Below, piece by piece: positions 38,642 to 51,500 of a stretch of DNA of 64,000 bases (positions within the stretch are counted from its first letter, which is position 1; every line of letters starts with the position of its first letter). The notes under the pieces were generated by a model, which saw only the letters and a list, made by a program, of their open reading frames with translations, had not been told where the DNA came from and did no database searches. This stretch comes from Parapristionchus giblindavisi (taxonomy: Eukaryota > Nematoda > Chromadorea > Rhabditida > Diplogasteridae): positions 868,001 through 932,000 of the forward strand of contig CALSFV010000035.1 of assembly GCA_943737045.1 (NCBI GenBank), given 5' to 3'. Position numbers and translations under genes: made by a program.

Positions 38642-39924
38642 ATGTCAAACTGTAATCTTGTGTTGATTCCACAATGCCCAAAGTACAAAAGTAGCTTTCA
38701 CTCTGATAAGACCAAAAGAATACCTGACATGAAAATTTTCTGCTAGACCCAGCGTGTCATATACCAAACGAAAGAGCAAAAAATTCTGAGTATTTTGCAA
38801 CGTTCCATGTTGAACAACGGCCGCTCCAGCCGAATTAACAACATTGAACCATGCATTTTTAGCATTAAAGAATTCGTGACACGCCAATATTTAATCTAAA
38901 CTTATCGTAGCATATACCACGTGAAAGAGCAAAAAATTCTGAATAATCTACACTTCAGTTCATGTCAAACTGTAATCTTGTGTTGATTCCACAATGCCCA
39001 AAGTACAAAAGTAGCTTTCACTCTGATAAGACCAAAAGAATACCTGACATGAAAAATTTTCTGCTAGACCCAGCGTGTCATATACCAAACGAAAGAGCAA
39101 AAAATTTTGAGTATTTTGCAACGTTCCATGTTGAACAACGGCCGCTCCAGCCGAATTAACAACATTGAACCATGCATTTTTAGCATTAAAGAATTCGTGA
39201 CACGTCAATATTTAATCTAAACTTATCGTAGCATATACCACGTGAAAGAGCAAAAAATTCTGAATAATCTACACTTCAGTTCATGTCAAACTGTAATCTT
39301 GTGTTGATTCCACAATGCCCAAAGTACAAAAGTAGCTTTCACTCTGATAAGACCAAAAGAATACCTGACATGAAAAATTTTCTGCTAGACCCAGCGTGTC
39401 ATATACCAAACGAAAGAGCAAAAAATTCTGAGTATTTTGCAACGTTCCATGTTGAACAACGGCCGCTCCAGCCGAATTAACAACATTGAACCATGCATTT
39501 TTAGCATTAAAGAATTCGTGACACGTCAATGCTTTATCGAAACTTATCGTAGCATATACCACGTGAAAGAGCAAAAAATTCTGAATAATCTACACTTCAG
39601 TTCATGTCAAACTGTAATCTTCTGTTGATTCCACAATGTCCAAAGTACAAAAGTAGCTTTCACTCTGATAAGACCAAAAGAATACCTGACATGAAAAATT
39701 TTCTGCTAGACCCAGCGTGTCATATACCAAACGAAAGAGCAAAAAATTTTGAGTATTTTGCAACGTTCCATGTTGAACAACGGCCGCTCCAGCCGAATTA
39801 ACAACATTGAACCATGCATTTTTAGCATTAAAGAATTCGTGACACGTCAATATTTAATCTAAACTTATCGTAGCATATACCACGTGAAAGAGCAAAAAAT
39901 TCTGAATAATCTACACTTCAGTTC
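38642..39924 (+). repeat. Four-unit block with one-base deletion, copy 1
   Basis: The first unit is 320 bp, with GAAAATTTTC in place of GAAAAATTTTC at 38,732-38,741. It is followed by an AATTTTGAG unit, a GCTTTATCG unit, and an ATCTTCTGTTG+AATTTTGAG unit. The same four occur in order at 41209-42491, 2,567 bases away, including the deletion. Confidence 0.83.
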
Positions 39925-41208
39925 ATGTCAAACTGTAATCTTGTGTTGATTCCACAATGCCCAAAGTACAAAAGTAGCTTTCACTCTGATAAGACCAAAA
40001 GAATACCTGACATGAAAAATTTTCTGCTAGACCCAGCGTGTCATATACCAAACGAAAGAGCAAAAAATTCTGAGTATTTTGCAACGTTCCATGTTGAACA
40101 ACGGCCGCTCCAGCCGAATTAACAACATTGAACCATGCATTTTTAGCATTAAAGAATTCGTGACACGTCAATGCTTTATCGAAACTTATCGTAGCATATA
40201 CCACGTGAAAGAGCAAAAAATTCTGAATAATCTACACTTCAGTTCATGTCAAACTGTAATCTTGTGTTGATTCCACAATGCCCAAAGTACAAAAGTAGCT
40301 TTCACTCTGATAAGACCAAAAGAATACCTGACATGAAAAATTTTCTGCTAGACCCAGCGTGTCATATACCAAACGAAAGAGCAAAAAATTCTGAGTATTT
40401 TGCAACGTTCCATGTTGAACAACGGCCGCTCCAGCCGAATTAACAACATTGAACCATGCATTTTTAGCATTAAAGAATTCGTGACACGCCAATATTTAAT
40501 CTAAACTTATCGTAGCATATACCACGTGAAAGAGCAAAAAATTCTGAATAATCTACACTTCAGTTCATGTCAAACTGTAATCTTGTGTTGATTCCACAAT
40601 GCCCAAAGTACAAAAGTAGCTTTCACTCTGATAAGACCAAAAGAATACCTGACATGAAAAATTTTCTGCTAGACCCAGCGTGTCATATACCAAACGAAAG
40701 AGCAAAAAATTCTGAGTATTTTGCAACGTTCCATGTTGAACAACGGCCGCTCCAGCCGAATTAACAACAATGAACCATGCATTTTTAGCATTAAAGAATT
40801 CGTGACACGCCAATATTTAATCTAAACTTATCGTAGCATATACCACGTGAAAGAGCAAAAAATTCTGAATAATCTACACTTCAGTTCATGTCAAACTGTA
40901 ATCTTGTGTTGATTCCACAATGCCCAAAGTACAAAAGTAGCTTTCACTCTGATAAGACCAAAAGAATACCTGACATGAAAAATTTTCTGCTAGACCCAGC
41001 GTGTCATATACCAAACGAAAGAGCAAAAAATTCTGAGTATTTTGCAACGTTCCATGTTGAACAACGGCCGCTCCAGCCGAATTAACAACAATGAACCATG
41101 CATTTTTAGCATTAAAGAATTCGTGACACGCCAATATTTAATCTAAACTTATCGTAGCATATACCACGTGAAAGAGCAAAAAATTCTGAATAATCTACAC
41201 TTCAGTTC

Positions 41209-42491
41209 ATGTCAAACTGTAATCTTGTGTTGATTCCACAATGCCCAAAGTACAAAAGTAGCTTTCACTCTGATAAGACCAAAAGAATACCTGACATGAA
41301 AATTTTCTGCTAGACCCAGCGTGTCATATACCAAACGAAAGAGCAAAAAATTCTGAGTATTTTGCAACGTTCCATGTTGAACAACGGCCGCTCCAGCCGA
41401 ATTAACAACATTGAACCATGCATTTTTAGCATTAAAGAATTCGTGACACGCCAATATTTAATCTAAACTTATCGTAGCATATACCACGTGAAAGAGCAAA
41501 AAATTCTGAATAATCTACACTTCAGTTCATGTCAAACTGTAATCTTGTGTTGATTCCACAATGCCCAAAGTACAAAAGTAGCTTTCACTCTGATAAGACC
41601 AAAAGAATACCTGACATGAAAAATTTTCTGCTAGACCCAGCGTGTCATATACCAAACGAAAGAGCAAAAAATTTTGAGTATTTTGCAACGTTCCATGTTG
41701 AACAACGGCCGCTCCAGCCGAATTAACAACATTGAACCATGCATTTTTAGCATTAAAGAATTCGTGACACGTCAATATTTAATCTAAACTTATCGTAGCA
41801 TATACCACGTGAAAGAGCAAAAAATTCTGAATAATCTACACTTCAGTTCATGTCAAACTGTAATCTTGTGTTGATTCCACAATGCCCAAAGTACAAAAGT
41901 AGCTTTCACTCTGATAAGACCAAAAGAATACCTGACATGAAAAATTTTCTGCTAGACCCAGCGTGTCATATACCAAACGAAAGAGCAAAAAATTCTGAGT
42001 ATTTTGCAACGTTCCATGTTGAACAACGGCCGCTCCAGCCGAATTAACAACATTGAACCATGCATTTTTAGCATTAAAGAATTCGTGACACGTCAATGCT
42101 TTATCGAAACTTATCGTAGCATATACCACGTGAAAGAGCAAAAAATTCTGAATAATCTACACTTCAGTTCATGTCAAACTGTAATCTTCTGTTGATTCCA
42201 CAATGTCCAAAGTACAAAAGTAGCTTTCACTCTGATAAGACCAAAAGAATACCTGACATGAAAAATTTTCTGCTAGACCCAGCGTGTCATATACCAAACG
42301 AAAGAGCAAAAAATTTTGAGTATTTTGCAACGTTCCATGTTGAACAACGGCCGCTCCAGCCGAATTAACAACATTGAACCATGCATTTTTAGCATTAAAG
42401 AATTCGTGACACGTCAATGCTTTATCGAAACTTATCGTAGCATATACCACGTGAAAGAGCAAAAAATTCTGAATAATCTACACTTCAGTTC
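41209..42491 (+). repeat. Four-unit block with one-base deletion, copy 2
   Basis: This matches 38642-39924 in the one-base deletion and in unit order. The fourth unit differs at its 3' end (GCTTTATCG haplotype here, ATTTAATC in copy 1), a sign of exchange at the block boundary. Confidence 0.82.
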
Positions 42492-42812
42492 ATGTCAAAC
42501 TGTAATCTTGTGTTGATTCCACAATGCCCAAAGTACAAAAGTAGCTTTCACTCTGATAAGACCAAAAGAATACCTGACATGAAAAATTTTCTGCTAGACC
42601 CAGCGTGTCATATACCAAACGAAAGAGCAAAAAATTCTGAGTATTTTGCAACGTTCCATGTTGAACAACGGCCGCTCCAGCCGAATTAACAACATTGAAC
42701 CATGCATTTTTAGCATTAAAGAATTCGTGACACGCCAATATTTAATCTAAACTTATCGTAGCATATACCACGTGAAAGAGCAAAAAATTCTGAATAATCT
42801 ACACTTCAGTTC

Positions 42813-43775
42813 ATGTCAAACTGTAATCTTGTGTTGATTCCACAATGCCCAAAGTACAAAAGTAGCTTTCACTCTGATAAGACCAAAAGAATACCTGACA
42901 TGAAAAATTTTCTGCTAGACCCAGCGTGTCATATACCAAACGAAAGAGCAAAAAATTCTGAGTATTTTGCAACGTTCCATGTTGAACAACGGCCGCTCCA
43001 GCCGAATTAACAACAATGAACCATGCATTTTTAGCATTAAAGAATTCGTGACACGCCAATATTTAATCTAAACTTATCGTAGCATATACCACGTGAAAGA
43101 GCAAAAAATTCTGAATAATCTACACTTCAGTTCATGTCAAACTGTAATCTTGTGTTGATTCCACAATGCCCAAAGTACAAAAGTAGCTTTCACTCTGATA
43201 AGACCAAAAGAATACCTGACATGAAAAATTTTCTGCTAGACCCAGCGTGTCATATACCAAACGAAAGAGCAAAAAATTTTGAGTATTTTGCAACCTTCCA
43301 TGTTGAACAACGGCCGCTGCAGCCGAATTAACAACATTGAACCATGCATTTTTAGCATTAAAGAATTCGTGACACGTCAATGCTTTATCGAAACTTATCG
43401 TAGCACATACCACGTGAAAGAGCAAAAAATTCTGAATAATCTACACTTCAGTTCATGTCAAACTGTAATCTTCTGTTGATTCCACAATGTCCAAAGTACA
43501 AAAGTAGCTTTCACTCTGATAAGACCAAAAGAATACCTGACATGAAAAATTTTCTGCTAGACCCAGCGTGTCATATACCAAACGAAAGAGCAAAAAATTC
43601 TGAGTATTTTGCAACGTTCCATGTTGAACAACGGCCGCTCCAGCCGAATTAACAACATTGAACCATGCATTTTTAGCATTAAAGAATTCGTGACACGTCA
43701 ATGCTTTATCGAAACTTATCGTAGCATATACCACGTGAAAGAGCAAAAAATTCTGAATAATCTACACTTCAGTTC
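42813..43775 (+). repeat. Three-unit higher-order repeat (963 bp), copy 1
   Basis: The order is an AACAATGAACC unit, the CTGCAG/AGCACATACC unit, and an ATCTTCTGTTG unit with GCTTTATCG. It is directly repeated at 43776-44738. Confidence 0.87.
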
Positions 43776-44738
43776 ATGTCAAACTGTAATCTTGTGTTGA
43801 TTCCACAATGCCCAAAGTACAAAAGTAGCTTTCACTCTGATAAGACCAAAAGAATACCTGACATGAAAAATTTTCTGCTAGACCCAGCGTGTCATATACC
43901 AAACGAAAGAGCAAAAAATTCTGAGTATTTTGCAACGTTCCATGTTGAACAACGGCCGCTCCAGCCGAATTAACAACAATGAACCATGCATTTTTAGCAT
44001 TAAAGAATTCGTGACACGCCAATATTTAATCTAAACTTATCGTAGCATATACCACGTGAAAGAGCAAAAAATTCTGAATAATCTACACTTCAGTTCATGT
44101 CAAACTGTAATCTTGTGTTGATTCCACAATGCCCAAAGTACAAAAGTAGCTTTCACTCTGATAAGACCAAAAGAATACCTGACATGAAAAATTTTCTGCT
44201 AGACCCAGCGTGTCATATACCAAACGAAAGAGCAAAAAATTTTGAGTATTTTGCAACCTTCCATGTTGAACAACGGCCGCTGCAGCCGAATTAACAACAT
44301 TGAACCATGCATTTTTAGCATTAAAGAATTCGTGACACGTCAATGCTTTATCGAAACTTATCGTAGCACATACCACGTGAAAGAGCAAAAAATTCTGAAT
44401 AATCTACACTTCAGTTCATGTCAAACTGTAATCTTCTGTTGATTCCACAATGTCCAAAGTACAAAAGTAGCTTTCACTCTGATAAGACCAAAAGAATACC
44501 TGACATGAAAAATTTTCTGCTAGACCCAGCGTGTCATATACCAAACGAAAGAGCAAAAAATTCTGAGTATTTTGCAACGTTCCATGTTGAACAACGGCCG
44601 CTCCAGCCGAATTAACAACATTGAACCATGCATTTTTAGCATTAAAGAATTCGTGACACGTCAATGCTTTATCGAAACTTATCGTAGCATATACCACGTG
44701 AAAGAGCAAAAAATTCTGAATAATCTACACTTCAGTTC
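43776..44738 (+). repeat. Three-unit higher-order repeat (963 bp), copy 2
   Basis: All distinctive variants of 42813-43775 recur in the same order at 963-base spacing. The next trimer position (44739) is a plain unit. Confidence 0.87.
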
Positions 44739-46665
44739 ATGTCAAACTGTAATCTTGTGTTGATTCCACAATGCCCAAAGTACAAAAGTAGCTTTCACTC
44801 TGATAAGACCAAAAGAATACCTGACATGAAAAATTTTCTGCTAGACCCAGCGTGTCATATACCAAACGAAAGAGCAAAAAATTCTGAGTATTTTGCAACG
44901 TTCCATGTTGAACAACGGCCGCTCCAGCCGAATTAACAACATTGAACCATGCATTTTTAGCATTAAAGAATTCGTGACACGCCAATATTTAATCTAAACT
45001 TATCGTAGCATATACCACGTGAAAGAGCAAAAAATTCTGAATAATCTACACTTCAGTTCATGTCAAACTGTAATCTTGTGTTGATTCCACAATGCCCAAA
45101 GTACAAAAGTAGCTTTCACTCTGATAAGACCAAAAGAATACCTGACATGAAAAATTTTCTGCTAGACCCAGCGTGTCATATACCAAACGAAAGAGCAAAA
45201 AATTCTGAGTATTTTGCAACGTTCCATGTTGAACAACGGCCGCTCCAGCCGAATTAACAACAATGAACCATGCATTTTTAGCATTAAAGAATTCGTGACA
45301 CGCCAATATTTAATCTAAACTTATCGTAGCATATACCACGTGAAAGAGCAAAAAATTCTGAATAATCTACACTTCAGTTCATGTCAAACTGTAATCTTGT
45401 GTTGATTCCACAATGCCCAAAGTACAAAAGTAGCTTTCACTCTGATAAGACCAAAAGAATACCTGACATGAAAAATTTTCTGCTAGACCCAGCGTGTCAT
45501 ATACCAAACGAAAGAGCAAAAATTTCTGAGTATTTTGCAACGTTCCATGTTGAACAACGGCCGCTCCAGCCGAATTAACAACATTGAACCATGCATTTTT
45601 AGCATTAAAGAATTCGTGACACGCCAATATTTAATCTAAACTTATCGTAGCATATACCACGTGAAAGAGCAAAAAATTCTGAATAATCTACACTTCAGTT
45701 CATGTCAAACTGTAATCTTGTGTTGATTCCACAATGCCCAAAGTACAAAAGTAGCTTTCACTCTGATAAGACCAAAAGAATACCTGACATGAAAAATTTT
45801 CTGCTAGACCCAGCGTGTCATATACCAAACGAAAGAGCAAAAAATTCTGAGTATTTTGCAACGTTCCATGTTGAACAACGGCCGCTCCAGCCGAATTAAC
45901 AACATTGAACCATGCATTTTTAGCATTAAAGAATTCGTGACACGTCAATATTTAATCTAAACTTATCGTAGCATATACCACGTGAAAGAGCAAAAAATTC
46001 TGAATAATCTACACTTCAGTTCATGTCAAACTGTAATCTTGTGTTGATTCCACAATGCCCAAAGTACAAAAGTAGCTTTCACTCTGATAAGACCAAAAGA
46101 ATACCTGACATGAAAAATTTTCTGCTAGACCCAGCGTGTCATATACCAAACGAAAGAGCAAAAAATTCTGAGTATTTTGCAACGTTCCATGTTGAACAAC
46201 GGCCGCTCCAGCCGAATTAACAACATTGAACCATGCATTTTTAGCATTAAAGAATTCGTGACACGTCAATATTTAATCTAAACTTATCGTAGCATATACC
46301 ACGTGAAAGAGCAAAAAATTCTGAATAATCTACACTTCAGTTCATGTCAAACTGTAATCTTGTGTTGATTCCACAATGCCCAAAGTACAAAAGTAGCTTT
46401 CACTCTGATAAGACCAAAAGAATACCTGACATGAAAAATTTTCTGCTAGACCCAGCGTGTCATATACCAAACGAAAGAGCAAAAAAATTCTGAGTATTTT
46501 GCAACGTTCCATGTTGAACAACGGCCGCTCCAGCCGAATTAACAACATTGAACCATGCATTTTTAGCATTAAAGAATTCGTGACACGTCAATGCTTTATC
46601 GAAACTTATCGTAGCATATACCACGTGAAAGAGCAAAAAATTCTGAATAATCTACACTTCAGTTC

Positions 46666-47949
46666 ATGTCAAACTGTAATCTTGTGTTGATTCCACAATG
46701 CCCAAAGTACAAAAGTAGCTTTCACTCTGATAAGACCAAAAGAATACCTGACATGAAAAATTTTCTGCTAGACCCAGCGTGTCATATACCAAACGAAAGA
46801 GCAAAAAATTCTGAGTATTTTGCAACCTTCCATGTTGAACAACGGCCGCTCCAGCCGAATTAACAACAATGAACCATGCATTTTTAGCATTAAAGAATTC
46901 GTGACACGCCAATATTTAATCTAAACTTATCGTAGCATATACCACGTGAAAGAGCAAAAAATTCTGAATAATCTACACTTCAGTTCATGTCAAACTGTAA
47001 TCTTGTGTTGATTCCACAATGCCCAAAGTACAAAAGTAGCTTTCACTATGATAAGACCAAAAGAATACCTGACATGAAAAATTTTCTGCTAGACCCAGCG
47101 TGTCATATACCAAACGAAAGAGCAAAAAATTCTGAGTATTTTGCAACGTTCCATGTTGAACAACGGCCGCTCCAGCCGAATTAACAACATTGAACCATGC
47201 ATTTTTAGCATTAAAGAATTCGTGACACGTCAATGCTTTATCGAAACTTATCGTAGCATATACCACGTGAAAGAGCAAAAAATTCTGAATAATCTACACT
47301 TCAGTTCATGTCAAACTGTAATCTTGTGTTGATTCCACAATGCCCAAAGTACAAAAGTAGCTTTCACTCTGATAAGACCAAAAGAATACCTGACATGAAA
47401 AATTTTCTGCTAGACCCAGCGTGTCATATACCAAACGAAAGAGCAAAAAATTCTGAGTATTTTGCAACGTTCCATGTTGAACAACGGCCGCTCCAGCCGA
47501 ATTAACAACAATGAACCATGCATTTTTAGCATTAAAGAATTCGTGACACGCCAATATTTAATCTAAACTTATCGTAGCATATACCACGTGAAAGAGCAAA
47601 AAATTCTGAATAATCTACACTTCAGTTCATGTCAAACTGTAATCTTGTGTTGATTCCACAATGCCCAAAGTACAAAAGTAGCTTTCACTATGATAAGACC
47701 AAAAGAATACCTGACATGAAAAATTTTCTGCTAGACCCAGCGTGTCATACACCAAACGAAAGAGCAAAAAATTCTGAGTATTTTGCAACGTTCCATGTTG
47801 AACAACGGCCGCTCCAGCCGAATTAACAACATTGAACCATGCATTTTTAGCATTAAAGTATTCGTGACACATCAATGCTTTATCGAAACTTATCGTAGCA
47901 TATACCACGTGAAAGAGCAAAAAATTCTGAATAATCTACACTTCAGTTC
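46666..47949 (+). repeat. Two-unit tandem repeat carrying CTATGAT (2 x 642 bp)
   Basis: An AACAATGAACC unit followed by a CTATGAT+GCTTTATCG unit occurs at 46666-47307 and again at 47308-47949. CTATGAT is otherwise confined to domain III. Copy 2 has private changes CATACACC, AAAGTATTCG and CACATCAATG. Confidence 0.83.
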
Positions 47950-48270
47950 ATGTCAAACTGTAATCTTGTGTTGATTCCACAATGCCCAAAGTACAAAAGT
48001 AGCTTTCACTCTGATAAGACCAAAAGAATACCTGACATGAAAAATTTTCTGCTAGACCCAGCGTGTCATATACCAAACGAAAGAGCAAAAAATTCTGAGT
48101 ATTTTGCAACGTTCCATGTTGAACAACGGCCGCTCCAGCCGAATTAACAACATTGAACCATGCATTTTTAGCATTAAAGAATTCGTGACACGTCAACATT
48201 TAATCTAAACTTATCGTAGCATATACCACGTGAAAGAGCAAAAAATTCTGAATAATCTACACTTCAGTTC

Positions 48271-48593
48271 ATGTCAAACTGTAATCTTGTGTTGATTCCA
48301 CAATGCCCAAAGTACAAAAGTAGCTTTCACTCTGATAAGACCAAAAGAATACCTGACATGAAAAATTTTCTGCTAGACCCAGCGTGTCATATACCAAACG
48401 AAAGAGTAAAAAAAATTCTGAGTATTTTGCAACGTTCCATGTTGAACAACGGCCGCTCCAGCCGAATTAACAACATTGAACCATGCATTTTTAGCATTAA
48501 AGAATTCGTGACACGTCAATGCTTTATCGAAACTTATCGTAGCATATACCACGTGAAAGAGCAAAAAATTCTGAATAATCTACACTTCAGTTC
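48271..48593 (+). repeat. Longest monomer (323 bp), A-tract expansion
   Basis: The A-tract reads GAGTAAAAAAAATTCTG where GAGCAAAAAATTCTG is usual: two bases are added and C is changed to T. It is the largest length gain seen at this recurrent indel site. Confidence 0.85.
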
Positions 48594-51500
48594 ATGTCAA
48601 ACTGTAATCTTGTGTTGATTCCACAATGCCCAAAGTACAAAAGTAGCTTTCACTCTGATAAGACCAAAAGAATACCTGACATGAAAAATTTTCTGCTAGA
48701 CCCAGCGTGTCATATACCAAACGAAAGAGCAAAAAATTCTGAGTATTTTGCAACGTTCCATGTTGAACAACGGCCGCTCCAGCCGAATTAACAACAATGA
48801 ACCATGCATTTTTAGCATTAAAGAATTCGTGACACGCCAATATTTAATCTAAACTTATCGTAGCATATACCACGTGAAAGAGCAAAAAATTCTGAATAAT
48901 CTACACTTCAGTTCATGTCAAACTGTAATCTTGTGTTGATTCCACAATGTCCAAAGTACAAAAGTAGCTTTCACTCTGATAAGACCAAAAGAATACCTGA
49001 CATGAAAAATTTTCTGCTAGACCCAGCGTGTCATATACCAAACGAAAGAGCAAAAAATTCTGAGTATTTTGCAACCTTCCATGTTGAACAACGGCCGCTC
49101 CAGCCGAATTAACAACATTGAACCATGCATTTTTAGCATTAAAGAATTCGTGACACGCCAATATTTAATCTAAACTTATCGTAGCATATACCACGTGAAA
49201 GAGCAAAAAATTCTGAATAATCTACACTTCAGTTCATGTTAAACTGTAATCTTCTGTTGATTCCACAATGTCCAAAGTACAAAAGTAGCTTTCACTCTGA
49301 TAAGACCAAAAGAATACCTGACATGAAAAATTTTCTGCTAGACCCAGCGTGTCATATACCAAACGAAAGAGCAAAAAATTCTGAGTATTTTGCAACCTTC
49401 CATGTTGAACAACGGCCGCTCCAGCCGAATTAACAACATTGAACCATGCATTTTTAGCATTAAAGAATTCGTGACACGTCAATGCTTTATCGAAACTTAT
49501 CGTAGCATATACCACGTGAAAGAGCAAAAAATTCTGAATAATCTACACTTCAGTTCATGTCAAACTGTAATCTTCTGTTGATTCCACAATGTCCAAAGTA
49601 CAAAAGTAGCTTTCACTCTGATAAGACCAAAAGAATAACTGACATGAAAAATTTTCTGCTAGACCCAGCGTGTCATATACCAAACGAAAGAGCAAAAAAT
49701 TCTGAGTATTTTGCAACGTTCCATGTTGAACAACGGCCGCTCCAGCCGAATTAACAACATTGAACCATGCATTTTTAGCATTAAAGAATTCGTGACACGT
49801 CAATGCTTTATCGAAACTTATCGTAGCATATACCACGTGAAAGAGCAAAAAATTCTGAATAATCTACACTTCAGTTCATGTCAAACTGTAATCTTGTGTT
49901 GATTCCACAATGCCCAAAGTACAAAAGTAGCTTTCACTCTGATAAGACCAAAAGAATACCTGACATGAAAAATTTTCTGCTAGACCCAGCGTGTCATATA
50001 CCAAACGAAAGAGCAAAAAATTCTGAGTATTTTGCAACGTTCCATGTTGAACAACGGCCGCTCCAGCCGAATTAACAACATTGAACCATGCATTTTTAGC
50101 ATTAAAGAATTCGTGACACGCCAATATTTAATCTAAACTTATCGTAGCATATACCACGTGAAAGAGCAAAAAATTCTGAATAATCTACACTTCAGTTCAT
50201 GTCAAACTGTAATCTTGTGTTGATTCCACAATGCCCAAAGTACAAAAGTAGCTTTCACTCTGATAAGACCAAAAGAATACCTGACATGAAAAATTTTCTG
50301 CTAGACCCAGCGTGTCATATACCAAACGAAAGAGCAAAAAATTCTGAGTATTTTGCAACGTTCCATGTTGAACAACGGCCGCTCCAGCCGAATTAACAAC
50401 ATTGAACCATGCATTTTTAGCATTAAAGAATTCGTGACACGCCAATATTTAATCTAAACTTATCGTAGCATATACCACGTGAAAGAGCAAAAAATTCTGA
50501 ATAATCTACACTTCAGTTCATGTCAAACTGTAATCTTGTGTTGATTCCACAATGCCCAAAGTACAAAAGTAGCTTTCACTCTGATAAGACCAAAAGAATA
50601 CCTGACATGAAAAATTTTCTGCTAGACCCAGCGTGTCATATACCAAACGAAAGAGCAAAAAATTCTGAGTATTTTGCAACGTTCCATGTTGAACAACGGC
50701 CGCTCCAGCCGAATTAACAACATTGAACCATGCATTTTTAGCATTAAAGAATTCGTGACACGTCAATATTTAATCTAAACTTATCGTAGCATATACCACG
50801 TGAAAGAGCAAAAAATTCTGAATAATCTACACTTCAGTTCATGTCAAACTGTAATCTTGTGTTGATTCCACAATGCCCAAAGTACAAAAGTAGCTTTCAC
50901 TCTGATAAGACCAAAAGAATACCTGACATGAAAAATTTTCTGCTAGACCCAGCGTGTCATATACCAAACGAAAGAGCAAAAAATTCTGAGTATTTTGCAA
51001 CGTTCCATGTTGAACAACGGCCGCTCCAGCCGAATTAACAACATTGAACCATGCATTTTTAGCATTAAAGAATTCGTGACACGTCAATATTTAATCTAAA
51101 CTTATCGTAGCATATACCACGTGAAAGAGCAAAAAATTCTGAATAATCTACACTTCAGTTCATGTCAAACTGTAATCTTGTGTTGATTCCACAATGCCCA
51201 AAGTACAAAAGTAGCTTTCACTCTGATAAGACCAAAAGAATACCTGACATGAAAATTTTTCTGCTAGACCCAGCGTGTCATATACCAAACGAAAGAGCAA
51301 AAAATTCTGAGTATTTTGCAACGTTCCATGTTGAACAACGGCCGCTCCAGCCGAATTAACAACATTGAACCATGCATTTTTAGCATTAAAGAATTCGTGA
51401 CACGTCAATATTTAATCTAAACTTATCGTAGCATATACCACGTGAAAGAGCAAAAAATTCTGAATAATCTACACTTCAGTTCATGTCAAACTGTAATCTT

